A stretch of DNA of 64,000 bases from Endothia cerciana (taxonomy: Eukaryota; Ascomycota; Sordariomycetes; Diaporthales; Cryphonectriaceae): contig JALRMH010000009.1 of the NCBI GenBank assembly GCA_026119935.1, positions 496,001 to 560,000 of the forward strand. The letters run 5' to 3'. The position numbers and the translations under genes were made by a program. The notes under the pieces are model-generated. The model was given only the letters and a program-made list of their open reading frames with translations. It did not search any database and was not told where the DNA came from. This document shows positions 1 through 11,508 of this stretch, in pieces; positions within the stretch are counted from its first letter, which is position 1; every line of letters starts with the position of its first letter.

Positions 1-1
1 C

Positions 2-853
2 GCCGCGCCCCACGCGATCGTGAGCTCGCCGCGGGTGGGACCGCTGTTCGGCCGGGCCAGGGAGCTCGGGGTGGACCTCCACCTGGGCTACGCGGAGAGG
101 TGGACGGACGAGCGGGGCGGGACGCGGGACTACAACAGCGCCATCTACTTCTCGGGGCGGGAGGGCCGGGTCGTGGCCAAGTACAGGAAGGTCCACCTGC
201 CGGGCACGGTGGAGCCGATCCCCGACAGGACGGGGCGGGGCGTCGACCAGCAGCTCGAGAAGAGGTACTTCACCCCGGGGGACCTGGGGTTCCAGGCCTT
301 CCGGGCGCCGGGGCTCGTGGAGGGCGCGCTGAGGTCGGCCTCCGCCGAGGCGCAGGGCAAGGGGGCCAAGGAGCTGGAGGGCAGGGGCGATCCCATCCTG
401 GGGGTGATCATCTGCAACGACCGGCGCTGGGCCGAGGGGTGGCGGTGCTACGGGCTGCAGGGCGTCGAGATCGTGCTGGACGGGTACAACACCACCGCGT
501 GGGCGAGGCAGCACGAGGGGACGCCCGAGGAGCAGGAGGCCGAGGCGCTCTTCCACCATAGGCTGAGCTGCCAGAGCGGGAGCTACACGAACGCGTGCTT
601 CAGCATCAATGTGGGCAAGTGCGGGGTGGAGGACGGGGGCGCGCTGATCGCGGGCAGTATCATCTATGACCCGGACGGGCACGTGGTGGCCGAGAGCACG
701 ACCAAGGGGGATGAGGTCGTGGTGGCGACGATCGACCTGGCCAGGTGCAGGAGGGGGAAGGAGAGGGTGTTTGCGTTCGACAGGCACCGCAGGACGGAGC
801 ACTATAGGAGGCTCGTGGAGCAGACCGGGGTGATCGAACCGCCTCTGCTGTGA
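2..853 (+). CDS. Nitrilase-superfamily amidohydrolase, N-carbamoyl-D-amino acid hydrolase-like (5' partial)
   Basis: The frame is open from base 2 with no start in view, so the gene begins left of the window; it ends with TGA at 851-853. At least 283 residues are present. Members of this carbon-nitrogen hydrolase group hydrolyse N-carbamoyl amino acids or related amides with a Glu-Lys-Cys triad. The lysine is in the motif KYRKVHLPG about 60 residues in, and the nucleophilic cysteine is in IICNDRRWAEGW, the hallmark of N-carbamoylases; the glutamate should lie in the missing N-terminal part. A charged insert (around LRSASAEAQGKGAKELEGRG) just before the cysteine strand is longer than in bacterial enzymes. 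No signal peptide can be judged. The substrate is not certain; another amidase of the superfamily is possible. Confidence 0.85.
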   Translation, partial: AAPHAIVSSPRVGPLFGRARELGVDLHLGYAERWTDERGGTRDYNSAIYFSGREGRVVAKYRKVHLPGTVEPIPDRTGRGVDQQLEKRYFTPGDLGFQAFRAPGLVEGALRSASAEAQGKGAKELEGRGDPILGVIICNDRRWAEGWRCYGLQGVEIVLDGYNTTAWARQHEGTPEEQEAEALFHHRLSCQSGSYTNACFSINVGKCGVEDGGALIAGSIIYDPDGHVVAESTTKGDEVVVATIDLARCRRGKERVFAFDRHRRTEHYRRLVEQTGVIEPPLL

Positions 854-870
854 GCGGATGAGATGTGTAA

Positions 871-916
871 GACAGACAGACAGACAGACAGACAGTCAGA
901 CAGACAGTCAGCCAGT
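871..916 (+). repeat. GACA tetranucleotide microsatellite
   Basis: GACA is repeated about six times from 871 and then degrades into GACAGTCA and CAGTCAGC variants. It lies just after the stop codon of the amidohydrolase, in its presumed 3' untranslated region. Confidence 0.85.
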
Positions 917-1081
917 CAGTGTGCCGGCCTGGAGACGTTCTGTTGTGAAATTGGCCGTCAGCCGACCGGGTCTCTTTCCATTGACACTCCCTATCCGTAG
1001 TCTCCCAACGCCAGCGCTATAAAAGAAACAAAAAAAAAAAAAAAAAAAACCAGAACAAAGGCACTGCCAGAGGAGGAAACT

Positions 1082-1959
1082 CTATGCCACCCGACCACCC
1101 ATGCCATTCTTGAACCCTCCCAGGACAGCACCCCACTGGCTGCCCAGACTCTTGTCGTTCATAGACTCGGCATGCCGGCCGGTGACCACCCTGCGCATGA
1201 GCACCGTGTCCTTTGCGTTGTTCAGCTTCCGACCGTCCCCAGTCGTAAGGTAGTCCTGGAACCACTGCTCCTCGGCGCCGTCGAGCGGCAGGCTGATGAG
1301 CTCGGTAGCCCTCGCCGCAATGCCGGATCTCGCACCCCCGAGGACGGACGCGATGAGCTGCTGGAACAGCAGGTGCCTCGCCTGCTCCGGCCTTGTCCGA
1401 GAGAAGTAGAAGGCCTCGGCCAGGCTCGTCCTCGCCATGGCCTCGAAGAGGTGAGACAGGGCGGCAGAGCTGGTGATGACGGGCTGGACGGCGTGGTAGT
1501 AGGAGAGGGCGAGGCTGTAGTCGTCGTCCTTGGCCTTCTGTACGAAGACCGTGATGATGTCGTCGGCAAACTCGGGGAAGAGGGAAGGGTGTGCGAGATA
1601 CTCGAGGGCAACCTGCGGCCGAGGGGGTCAGCGGATGACAGCCTCGCGATCGGGCACCCGGGAGGGGGGACGCACCTGGAACTCCCCGCGGTCCAGCAGC
1701 CACAGGCCCTTCATGAACAGCTTGTACTTCTCGGGCACGCCGAAGTGGTACGAGAAGTTCTCGGCATGGCTGGCGCGGCCCTGGGAGCTGTCGAAGTCGA
1801 GCAGGAGGTAGTAGAAGACGGAGAGCTTGTGGTGGACGGCGGACCTGCTGTCGCAGATCTGCTGGTGCAGCTCGTACATGCCCTTCTCGCCCCTGGGCGG
1901 GTATGCCTTGGCTACATAGGAAAAGACGCTGGTCAGACTTGAGCCCATCCAGACGTGAT

Positions 1960-2000
<41 letters not shown>

Positions 2001-2172
2001 TTGGCAGTGACGTACGCTTGGTGATGCCGAGGGCCCTCAGGACGCGGTCGATGAAGAGGACGCCACTGAAGCTCTTCCTGACGGTCTCGATCTCGCGCGC
2101 CAGGTCCGCATCGGTGTAGGGTGATCCCCACTCTGGCCTAAAGACCTTGTGGAAGTGAGTATAATCCTCCAT
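1082..2172 (-). CDS. ELYS-like nuclear pore complex assembly protein
   Basis: Three exons on the minus strand: 2172-2016, 1911-1676 and 1612-1082, giving 307 residues. Intron 1 has donor GTACGT and acceptor ATGTAG; intron 2 has GTGCGT and CCGCAG; all phases agree. The protein starts MEDYTHFHKVF and carries the fungal ELYS-domain signature: LFIDRVLRALGITK followed by YPP, a helical stretch with HHKLSVFYYLLLDF, GLWLLDRGEFQVALEYL, and EAFYFSRTRPEQARHLLFQQLI. ELYS proteins recruit the Nup107-160 complex to chromatin; short fungal relatives cover only this helical domain. It is divergent from smc4, another chromosome-maintenance gene. Oddity: intron 1 contains 13 GCA/TGC units. A wrong intron-1 boundary would change only a few residues. 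Confidence 0.85.
1961..1999 (+). repeat. (GCA)13 trinucleotide repeat inside an intron
   Basis: Thirteen uninterrupted GCA units (CTG-type on the other strand). They lie within intron 1 (2015-1912) of the ELYS-like gene, transcribed as (TGC)n, between the donor and the acceptor. If the intron is retained the repeat reads as poly-alanine, poly-leucine or poly-cysteine depending on frame. Confidence 0.95.
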
Positions 2173-2638
2173 CTGTGTTTGTTGTGCTGGTTGCCTCGCC
2201 GGTGTTCGCGTGTTGGCCCGGGCAAGACGCCGTCGCGAACCTGTAAGGAAAGCTGGGAGGTACGACGATATTCGAGAGGCGCGATGGCTTATCGCGGCTG
2301 TTAGTGCTGAGGTGATGGGAAAGGCTAGGCACTAGCAGATAAGAGCTCCAGAGCGACAGCGAGGTGCAACCACCCTGGCACACACACACACACGCACGCG
2401 GTGGAGCTGTTCACCCCTCGTCTAGCGCGTGTTTTTGTTTACAACAGCGAAACCCAGTTTTCGGCTGGAGCACAGAGCAACCACCCTGCGCAACAACAAT
2501 CCACACATCTTGCAAGACGTCCTTTGCAGCCCCTCCACGCTTTCGACGTCCTGCATCCGGACGACGGCGCTACCCTCCATATTGCCGCCCACCTCAGGTA
2601 GTTTCTCCTTGCCGTCCTCTCCCCCCACAGCGCCCATC
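2173..2638. promoter_or_regulatory. Divergent promoter between ELYS-like gene and smc4
   Basis: These 466 bases separate two divergent start codons (2172 on minus, 2639 on plus). A short CA-rich run (CACACACACACACACGCACGCG) sits near 2379-2400. No canonical TATA box was found, as is usual for housekeeping genes. The smc4 frame stays open upstream to about 2429, but the ATG at 2639 gives the natural N-terminus. Confidence 0.55.
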
Positions 2639-5600
2639 ATGTCGACGCGACCAACCCGACGGGCCGCCGCGGCGAAGCGAAAACAGATCATCGAGGAGGA
2701 CTCCGACGACGAGATCAACGCCTCCCCATCGCCATCCGCCGCAGAAGAGAGCGAGGATGACTTCACGCCCGTGCCTGCTAAGAGCGCACCGCGCAGGTCT
2801 GTTGGCAGGGCGTCGGTTGCCAGGACGAGGAGACAAACCACACAGCCGCCTGCGCAGGCAGAGACACCCCCATCCGCATCTCCGGCTGGGCGCAGGACGG
2901 CTCGGCCAAGGAGGAGCATCGCGAGAGACACCGCTACTGCCGACCCCAGCGCCGAGTCAAGTCAGCTCGATCCGGACCAGACAGTGGCGCCGGCCGCCCC
3001 GGCGGCGCGCAGACGTGGCAGGCTACGGAAGAATGTCGTCAAGGAGGAGAGCGTCGAGCCGGAGGCCATCAGTGCGCTTGCTGCTCAGCCCAGTATCCAG
3101 CCCAGCATCGAGGAGCAGCAGGATCACAAGGAGCAAGATAAGAATGCCGGGCCAGGCGATACAGCCATGGACATCGACGAGGAGCCGCCGGTAAAGAAGA
3201 AGGCCCCCGGCAGGAAGCGCAAGAGCGTTGCGCCGCCAGCTGCCCCTCCGGCCAAGTCGCCCACGCCCGCCACACCTGCGAGGGCCACACCTGCACCTGA
3301 TCTGCAGCCTCCAGCATCAGCAAAACCTGTAGCGACCCCAAGGCCTTCCGCAACTCCAGACCCGGATCGCTTCCAGACGCCGCTGGCGGACATCACTGAG
3401 GCGGTCGGGAATGATCAGCGACGCGCCATCGAGGACACACTGCTGAATACCGTCAAGCCCATCAAGCCACTGGACACGGTGATGGACAAGCCGCTGGACA
3501 TTGTGCTCAAGTCGCGCACGATGGTCATCCCCCAGGTCGAGGACACCACCCCGAAGCCGCGTCTCGTCATCACGTACCTGATCCTTACCAACTTCAAGAG
3601 CTACGCTGGGCGTCAAGAAGTCGGGCCGTTCCACGCGTCCTTCTCGTCTGTCGTTGGCCCCAACGGCTCTGGCAAGTCCAATGTCATCGACTCTCTGCTG
3701 TTCGTATTCGGTTTCCGAGCCAGCAAGATGCGGCAGGGCAAGCTCTCTGCCCTGATCCACAACTCCGCGCAGTATCCAAATCTGGACCATTGCGAGGTTG
3801 CGGTGCACTTTCACGAGGTCCTAGACCATGTATGTGATACCAAGCTACGGACTCTAGTCTCACCAGACGTACACTGACACACTTCTCGCTAGCCCGGCGG
3901 CGGACACGAAGTCATACCCGATTCTGAGCTCTATATCTCGCGCAAGGCTTTCAAGAACAACTCGAGCAGCTACTACATCAATGGCAAGACGTCCAATTTC
4001 ACAACCGTTACTACCCTGTTGAGGGATCGCGGGGTCGACCTGGACCACAAGCGGTTCCTGATTCTGCAGGGCGAGGTCGAATCGATCGCTCAGATGAAGC
4101 CCAAAGCCGCCAACGAGCACGATGATGGCCTGCTCGAATACCTCGAGGATATCATCGGCACGTCCAAATACAAGGCACCAATCGAGGAATCCGCTACAGA
4201 AGTCGAGACTCTCAACGAGATATGTATGGAGAAGAGCGGCCGTGTCCAGCATGTCGAGAAGGAGAAGAACAGTCTCGAGGACAAGAAGGAGAAGGCTTTG
4301 GCCTACATTCGCGACGAGAACGAACTGGTGACGAAGCAATCAGCTCTTTACCAACTCTCCATCAGCGAGTACAACGATAATGTGGTCGTTACGGAGGAGG
4401 CCGTCACGCAGCTACAGGCGCAGCTTGACGAGGAGCTTGAGAAACACCACGGCAGCGAGGCCATCATCAAGGAGCTGCAGAAGAAGTTCTCCAAGGGCAG
4501 CAAGGAGTACGAGGCACAAGACAAGGAGACCCAAGCCCTGCTGAAGGAGATGGCCAAATTCGAGCAGGAACGTGTCAAGTTTGACGAGAAGCGCAAGTTC
4601 CTGACGGACAAGCGCAAGAAGCTGGAGAAGACCATTACCAACGCCGAGAAGACGAGCGTCGAGGCAGACGAGACGATCGAGCGGTGCACTGAAGACATCC
4701 AGAACCGCGCTGAGGAGATTGTCGCTCTCGAGAAGCAGATCAGGGAGGAGGAAGCTGAGCTCGCCAGCATCCGTGAGGCGCTGAAGGGCAAGACGCAGGC
4801 TTTCTCGGACCAGATCGCGGCCAAGCAGAAGTCTCTCGAACCCTGGCAGGAGAGGATCAACCAGAAACAATCCGCCATTGCCGTTGCTGAAAGTGAGCTG
4901 AACATTCTGAAGGAAAAGGCCAATGCCGGTGCCGTTGCTCTCGAAGAGATGGAGAGCAAGGTAGTCTCCATTGAGGAACGTCGCCAGGAGAGGGAGAAAG
5001 AGCTCAAGGCCTGTCAGAAGGAGAAGGTTGAGCTGGAGGCGGAAGCCAAGGAAGTTGAGGCCGAGATCCAGGAGCTGGCCGGACAGGAGCTTAGAATTCG
5101 ATCCAAGGTCTCCAATGCTCGGCAGAAAGCTGATGAGGCCCGGTCCAGTCTGTCAGCCACCCAGACTCAGGGCAATGTTCTCACAGCACTCATGCGCATG
5201 AAGGAGTCTGGTCGTATCGATGGCTTCCATGGCCGCCTCGGGAACCTAGGTGCTATCGACCAGGAATACGACGTGGCCATCTCAACCGCCTGTGGTGCTC
5301 TGGACAACTTCGTCACCGATACTGTTGAGGCCGGTCAGCAGTGCATCGAGTACCTGCGCAAGACAAACATGGGCCGTGGAAACTTCATGTGCCTGGACAA
5401 ACTGAGGTCTCGGGACCTCTCAGAAATCCAGACGCCAGAAAATGCTCCGCGGCTCTTCGATCTCGTCAGGCCGAAGGAAGACAAGTTCAGGCCCGCGTTC
5501 TACCATGCTCTCCAGGATACTCTTGTTGCCACAGATCTTGCTCAGGCGAACCGCATCGCATACGGCGCCAAGAGATGGCGGGTGGTCACATTAAACGGAG

Positions 5601-7553
5601 AGCTCATCGACAAGTCCGGCACGATGTCTGGTGGTGGCAACACGGTCAAGAAGGGCTTGATGTCCTCAAAGCTTGTCGCCGACACCACAAAGGAGCAAGT
5701 ACAGAAGCTCGAGGGCGACCGTGACTCTCTTGAGCAGAAGTTTCAAGAATTTCTTGATTACCAGCGCGAGTGCGAGACTCGTCTGCGCGACCTCAAGAAC
5801 CGGATCCCCCAGCTGGAGACCAAGATGCAGAAGATTTCTCTGGAAATCGAGAGCTCCACGAGGAACCTCGCTGACGCTCAGCGACGCATCAAAGAACTCG
5901 GCAAGGAGCACCAACCGTCCAAGACTGATGACAGCCGAATCGCCGCCCTGGAGAAGGAGATCAAGGGTCTCAACAAGGAGGTCGATAAGCTGCACGGCGA
6001 GACAGCGACACTCGAGGAAGAAATCAAGGCGCTTCAGGACAAGATCATGCAGGTTGGTGGCGAAAAGCTTCGTGCACAGAGGACCAAGGTCGATGGCCTC
6101 AAGGCGGAGATCGCGTCGCACAATGAGGAGACATCCAGCGCCGAGGTCAAGAAGGCCAAGGCGGAGAAGCAGAAAGTCAAGCTGGCCAAAGATCATGCCA
6201 AGGCCACAAAGGAACACGAAGCAGCAGTGCGGGATCTCGAGAAGCTCGAGGACGAGATCCAGAACTCTGGCGACAAGGCTGAGGGCTTCAAGACTCGCGT
6301 CGAGGAGGCCCAGGAGGGTCTTGCTGTCAAGAAGCAGGAGCTTGCTGAGCTGAAGTCTGAGCTTGATGAGAAGACGGCAGAGCTCAATGCCACTCGAGCC
6401 ATGGAGATCGAGATGCGCAACAAGCTTGAGGAGAACCAGAAGGTTCTTGCGGAGAACCAGAGCAAGGTACGCAGCCTGGAGGAGAAACTGTCCAAGCTGC
6501 GACTTCAAGACATCGAGGATCTAGAATCTGCTGGCACGCCCAAGGCTGCACCGAACGGGGATGCTGAGGATGGAGCCGCCGAAGATGGGCAACCTCAAGC
6601 CAACGGCGAGGCAGAGGACTCGGACGAGGAAATGACGGATGCCGATGCCGCGGAGGAGGAGCCCGACAACACTATTGTCCGGGACCGTAGAACACAGAAG
6701 ACGCTGCCTCGGTACAGCAAGGACGAGCTCCAGGATATGAGCAAGGAGAAGCTCAAGGGTGAGATCCTCGCTCTCAAGGAGAAGACTCAGAATGTCAACG
6801 TCGACCTTGGCGTCCTTGCCGAATACCGTCGTCGTGTCGAGGAACACGCCGCTCGGTCCTCGGATCTCCAGTCAGCCGTCACTCAGCGTGACGCCGCCAA
6901 GAAGCGCTGCGACGAGCTCCGACGATTGCGCCTCGAGGGCTTCATGGAGGGTTTCAGCATGATCTCCTTGCGATTGAAGGAGATGTACCAGATGATTACC
7001 ATGGGCGGCAACGCAGAGCTTGAGCTTGTCGACTCTCTTGACCCTTTCTCCGAAGGTATCCTGTTCAGCGTCATGCCGCCCAAGAAGTCCTGGAAGAACA
7101 TTAGCAACCTTTCCGGTGGCGAGAAGACCCTCAGCAGTCTGGCGCTGGTTTTCGCGCTACATCACTACAAGCCGACGCCGCTGTATGTGATGGACGAGAT
7201 TGATGCTGCGCTGGATTTCAGAAATGTAAGTCCGCTTCCACCATGGCCCCGAATCTTGATGTCACTTTGATAAGCGCAATAGTATTGACATCACCTGGCA
7301 GGTCTCAATCGTCGCCAATTACATCAAGGAGCGCACCAAGAACGCCCAGTTCATCGTCATCTCGCTCCGCAACAACATGTTCGAGCTGGCCGCCCGCCTG
7401 GTCGGCGTGTACAAGGTCAGCCACATGACCAAGTCCGTCACGATAGAGAACCAGGATTATGTCATTGGCAGGAGGCCGCAGCCGCAACAGCAGCAGTTGG
7501 GCATCGGGGCAACACAGACTGTCAACTTCACGCTTAGCCAGCCTTGGAGATGA
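2639..7553 (+). CDS. smc4: Condensin subunit SMC4
   Basis: Three exons: 2639-3829, 3893-7225 and 7302-7553, giving 1591 residues. Introns are 63 bp (GTATGT...GCTAG) and 76 bp (GTAAGT...GGCAG), both phase 0. Order: a basic/acidic, proline-rich N-terminal extension of about 300 residues; Walker A VVGPNGSGKSN near residue 340; coiled coil; hinge about residues 835-960 (FHGRLGNLGAIDQEYDVAIS); second coiled coil; ABC signature LSGGEKTLSSLALVFALH near 1468; Walker B YVMDEIDAALD. SMC4 pairs with SMC2 in condensin and compacts mitotic chromosomes by ATP-driven loop extrusion. An acidic stretch (EDSDEEMTDADAAEEE) interrupts the second coiled coil. The opening MSTRPTRRAAAAKRK supports the start chosen. 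SMC4 rather than SMC1-3 is inferred from the long N-terminus and the FKSYAG motif. Confidence 0.95.
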
Positions 7554-9409
7554 GACGGAAACCTGGTGATTGACCGGATGGCAATGTTGCTTGTGCGCGG
7601 TTGGTATCTCGGGTGATGACCTTTTTTGGTTATGGGTAAACATGGTCACTGGGAGGAGGTCTGGATTTGATATGGTATTATTGATAATGACTTCATGGAA
7701 TGAACCTCCTTTCCTGTGTCAACCAACCACGTTAAAAGCTTCAGGGACTGCAGTCCGGTGCTTCTTGTCTACGATGGTCGATTTCTATTCGGCCTACTCC
7801 AAAACAGTGCGATGGCGGCATCGCATACTACAGCATTTCCGAGAGCACACGGCGCGAGAGGCGGTTCCTCTAGCTGCCCGATACCCTGGAGAATCTATCG
7901 CGCTGGCATTCGATTCTGCTCAGTCTCAGCGGGCGTAGGTCCTTCTGGCCCCCATACGATACATCGAGTGGCCCCATATGGCCACCTTCACCGCCCATTG
8001 GTGGGTCAAGTTGAGGGACGACAAAAAACGAGCAGCAACACCCACGTCGAGAACATTCGAGCACCAAGTCGCCGACAGAATCGGGCCGGTCAGGCCAAGA
8101 GCCGATGGGATGTCCTCATGCCGTCTGTGCCGGATGGAGCGCCCGTTGGGAACACGGTGGGATGGGGGATCCGCCATTGGAGAACCTGGTTCTGGACGGT
8201 AAGCATTATGCATGCCCTGTTCGCGCAAGCCATCGTGACGCCCATCATGACATATGTGGCTGTTCTCCTGTGTGACTTCGTGGCTGACAAGACCGCAACT
8301 GCTGCACAGAGTTAGTTTTCCTTGTTACGGTCGTCAACGTCGCTGGCCTTGGACGGGAGCACGACAACGCATATCGGAACCTCACCCGTAGTAGTATACT
8401 ACATAGTTTGAAAGGTGCTGAAGCCCTGCAAGGAGGTCGGGCGATTGTTCGGCGCGGGAGGAGGTTGGAGGTCCCAGGGAATCAAGAGTGAGACAGTGTA
8501 ACTAAGTAGTACAGTACTTCTTCCCTGCCCATCCTTCTGTATCCTAGGCGAGCTTTTTATATTCCCCAGGCGAGCTAAAACGCCGATCCCAGCTCTGATC
8601 CAAACCGGTATGCTGCAGCATGGAGTGACTTTTTTATACTAAGTATATCAGAAGCTTACTGTAGTATATAGACAAGACCGTTCCGTGTGTCCCTTGCAGG
8701 GGTTCTGGGGGCAGCCCACATACTTCTCACATCAGCATCGACACTGCCGAACACCTGCGATGAAGATATTGACACGGGCTCGATAGAGACGAGAATCTCT
8801 TACATTCATACGAAGCCCCCATCTTGACTGCTACATGCAGCTCTTGAGGAGTGAACTGGCTTTCCAAGCACCGAAATTACTATGGTATCTCACAGGATTT
8901 AAGGCTGGAATTAGCATCGTCTTCGCATGAAGATCCGAGAAAACATGGTCCCAAGCTTATCGACTGCTGTTCGACCGCGGACATAAGCATGGAGACCAAG
9001 GTGTATGCTGGCCATTCAACGATAACTTTGCAAATTAAAAGTTGCGTCCTGACTGGGATCGCAAGGCTCGATGATGAAGGAGCAGTGGCCGATGGTGTTT
9101 TTTTTCCTTCCACAATTAGTGTCGGGTCAAGCGCCTTTTTCAGTGATATCCTTGCCCAGCCGTCAACAAATACTATGGCGCAATCGGCCCACATATTGCC
9201 ACAATATGTGCCTTGCCTAAGAAAGGGCTGACCGGGACGATTCTCGGAAGTCGGCCCCACTATTGCATTCAGTATAGTTCCTGGGTGATATCAGAGGAAG
9301 ACTCCCCGAGCGGTCAGCGTCGTAATATAAATCTACACCGACGCACATGCGCCATCGACTTGTTGGGTGTGGGAAGGGTGTCACAGCCGCCCGCCGCCCG
9401 CCGCCCGCC
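7554..9409. other. Intergenic, no supportable gene
   Basis: About 1.85 kb between smc4 and the arylsulfatase. Open frames here (for example 7716-8315 plus and 8880-9260 minus) have no recognisable motif, unnatural composition and no splice-supported extension. A 12-bp palindrome GTAGTATACTAC lies near 8390-8402, with several TA-rich patches to 8670. The 3' part serves as the arylsulfatase promoter. Confidence 0.6.
9326..9332 (+). promoter_or_regulatory. TATA box of the arylsulfatase gene
   Basis: TATAAAT, 84 bases upstream of the ATG at 9410. A CCCGCCG repeat occupies 9389-9409 immediately before the ATG. The position suits a fungal TATA box; assignment is inferred from position only. Confidence 0.5.
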
Positions 9410-11364
9410 ATGTATCTGTCGTTGATTCCTCTCGCCGCACTGGCAGCGTCGATAGTCCAGGCGAAACAGCCGAATATCCTGTTCGTGCTCACTGACGACC
9501 AGGATATCGAGCTGGGTTCGCTCGACTACCTGGATGCCGTGACGGGTCGTATCCAGGGAGAAGGTGAGATGGCTCAAAAAGCTTAGAGAGGTGTGCAATA
9601 TCAGAATGGAAACTCTAACGGCGGTGTCCAGGTTTCACCTTCAACAATCACTATACGACCGTGGCACTATGCTGTCCATCGCGGGTAGCAATGCTGCGCG
9701 GTCAGCAGGCTCACAACACGAACAACACGTACGTGTCGCTGCCCGGAGGGAGCTTCCAGAAGTTCCAGGCCTCAGGAGAGAATGACAACAATCTCCCTCA
9801 CTATTTGAAGCGTGCTGGATACAGGTCGGAGTTCATCGGCAAGATCATGAACGGTTATGCCGTCTACAACTGGGACACGCCACCAGCCGGATGGGACCGT
9901 TTCGACGGGATGCTCGACCCGTGGATGTACACTTACAACACTCCCGTCTTCTCGGTCGATGGCGCCACGCCGCGTTACTATAATGGCTCGTACCTGCAGG
10001 ACGTCGTCCACGCCAAGGCTGTTGATCGGGTTCAGAAGCTGATCGCCAACGAGACCGCGACTGGCCAGCCCTGGTTCCTGATGGTTGCTCCGACTGCTCC
10101 CCACGCTACATTCAACGAGACGGGTGACTGGGCACCCGTCCCAGCCGCTCGTCACATGCATCTGTTTCCCAACGTGACAGCCCCTCGCACGCCCAACTTC
10201 AACCCGGCGGTCAACAACAAGCCCTCGTGGGTCGGCCAGCTGCCTTTGATGAACAGCAGCACCATCAAGGTGGTCGACGAGTATGCGCGCGCCCGCGCCC
10301 AGGCGTTGCAATCTGTCAACGAGATGATTGATGACCTGCTCAGCATTCTCGAGGAGAACGGCCAACTTGATAACACAGTCGTCGTCTTCAGCGCTGACCA
10401 TGGCTACCACCTCGGAAATCATCGGGTGCCCTGTGGCAAGACCTTGCCTTACAAGGAGGATACTCATGTTCCCTTCGCAATCCGTGGCCCCGGAGTACCC
10501 CAAGGTCTGGACACCGATCTGCCCTCGAACCACATCGACATTGCCCCAACGCTGTTGGACTTCGCCGGGCTGGATGAGTCCGAATGGCCCAGCTGGCTGG
10601 ACGGTCGCAGTCTGCGTCCGTACTTTACCGCCGCCAACAGCACCTCATCGAACAGCTCCGGTACCGATGTCTCGTACGTTGAGACTGTGAACATCGAGTA
10701 CTGGGGCAAGGGCATCATCGAAGCCACCAACCTCGGATACGCCGACACCTTTGTGGGCAACAACACCTACAAGACCGCGAGGGTCATCGCCAAGGACTAC
10801 ACCTACATGTACGCGGTCTGGTGCACGGGCGAGACCGAGCTGTACGACCTCGTCGCGGACCCGTACGAGCTCAACCCCGTCCAGGCGAACAGCTCCGCCG
10901 AGGCGGCGCGGCTGACCACGAGGATGAACGGGCTCATGCTGCTGCTCAAGGCCTGCATCGGCCAGGGCTGCCGCGCCCCCTGGACCGTTCTCCACCCCGA
11001 CGGGGACGTGAAGTCCCTCGCCGACGCCCTGAACCCGAAATACGACCTGTTCTACTCCTCTCTGCCCAGCGTCCACTTTGACGTCTGCGCGCTGCAATAC
11101 AACCTGGACAACGAGGAGCCCTTCTTCTCCTCGAACTACTCGGTGTCTCTGGAGGAGCTGACCACCCCACACCAGGATCTCGCCGACTACGGCGTGGGGA
11201 CGACGCCCAGCCCGGGCGATACCATCGGCTGGAACGGGACATATTTCGGGGCTGTATATGAGGATCTGGCTACGATCGAGGCGAGGGCGCGTGATCTCAC
11301 CGCTGCAGAGCTGGACTGGCAAGCCAGCACCAAGAAAGCAAGAAGCTACACGGACACAACGTAA
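9410..11364 (+). CDS. Secreted arylsulfatase
   Basis: Two exons, 9410-9563 and 9632-11364, 628 residues; the 68-bp intron (GTGAGA...TCCAG) is phase 1. The first 18 residues (MYLSLIPLAALAASIVQA) form a signal peptide, followed by the sulfatase start KQPNILFVLTDDQD with metal-binding aspartates. The modification motif C-x-P-S-R is CCPSR at about residues 65-69, where the first cysteine should become formylglycine. Downstream metal/substrate motifs are FSADHGYHLG and GKTLPYKEDTHVPF. Many Asn-X-Ser/Thr sites fit secretion. The enzyme hydrolyses sulfate esters, in fungi mainly for sulfur scavenging. The C-terminal third contains several cysteines. It is convergent with the GMC oxidoreductase 144 bp away. 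The family is clear; the natural substrate is unknown. Confidence 0.92.
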
Positions 11365-11508
11365 AGAAACATAGATAAAAGTTATGCCGATTACGCATCG
11401 GTAGTCTCCTGCTGAGGCAAGAAAATAATTAATGACAACCTTGAATGTTCCACGGCGTGAGTGCACTGGTGATGAACAGAGGTTCGATTCAAGACTCCTA
11501 GCTGGCCT

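Noticed and set aside
1017..2000. 327-codon minus-strand frame with a poly-Leu start
   Set aside because: It runs through introns of the ELYS-like gene and the poly-T/GCA tracts; out of frame with the real exons.
7716..8315. 199-codon plus-strand open frame downstream of smc4
   Set aside because: Composition is unnatural, no motif, no splice-supported extension, and opposite-strand frames are equally long; probably chance.
8880..9260. 126-codon frames on both strands
   Set aside because: Mutually overlapping, no domain or signal; treated as non-coding.
11440..11500. GGTTCGATTC, resembling a tRNA T-arm / B box
   Set aside because: No A box, anticodon arm or acceptor stem could be formed around it; the same applies to the match near 55410 on the minus strand.
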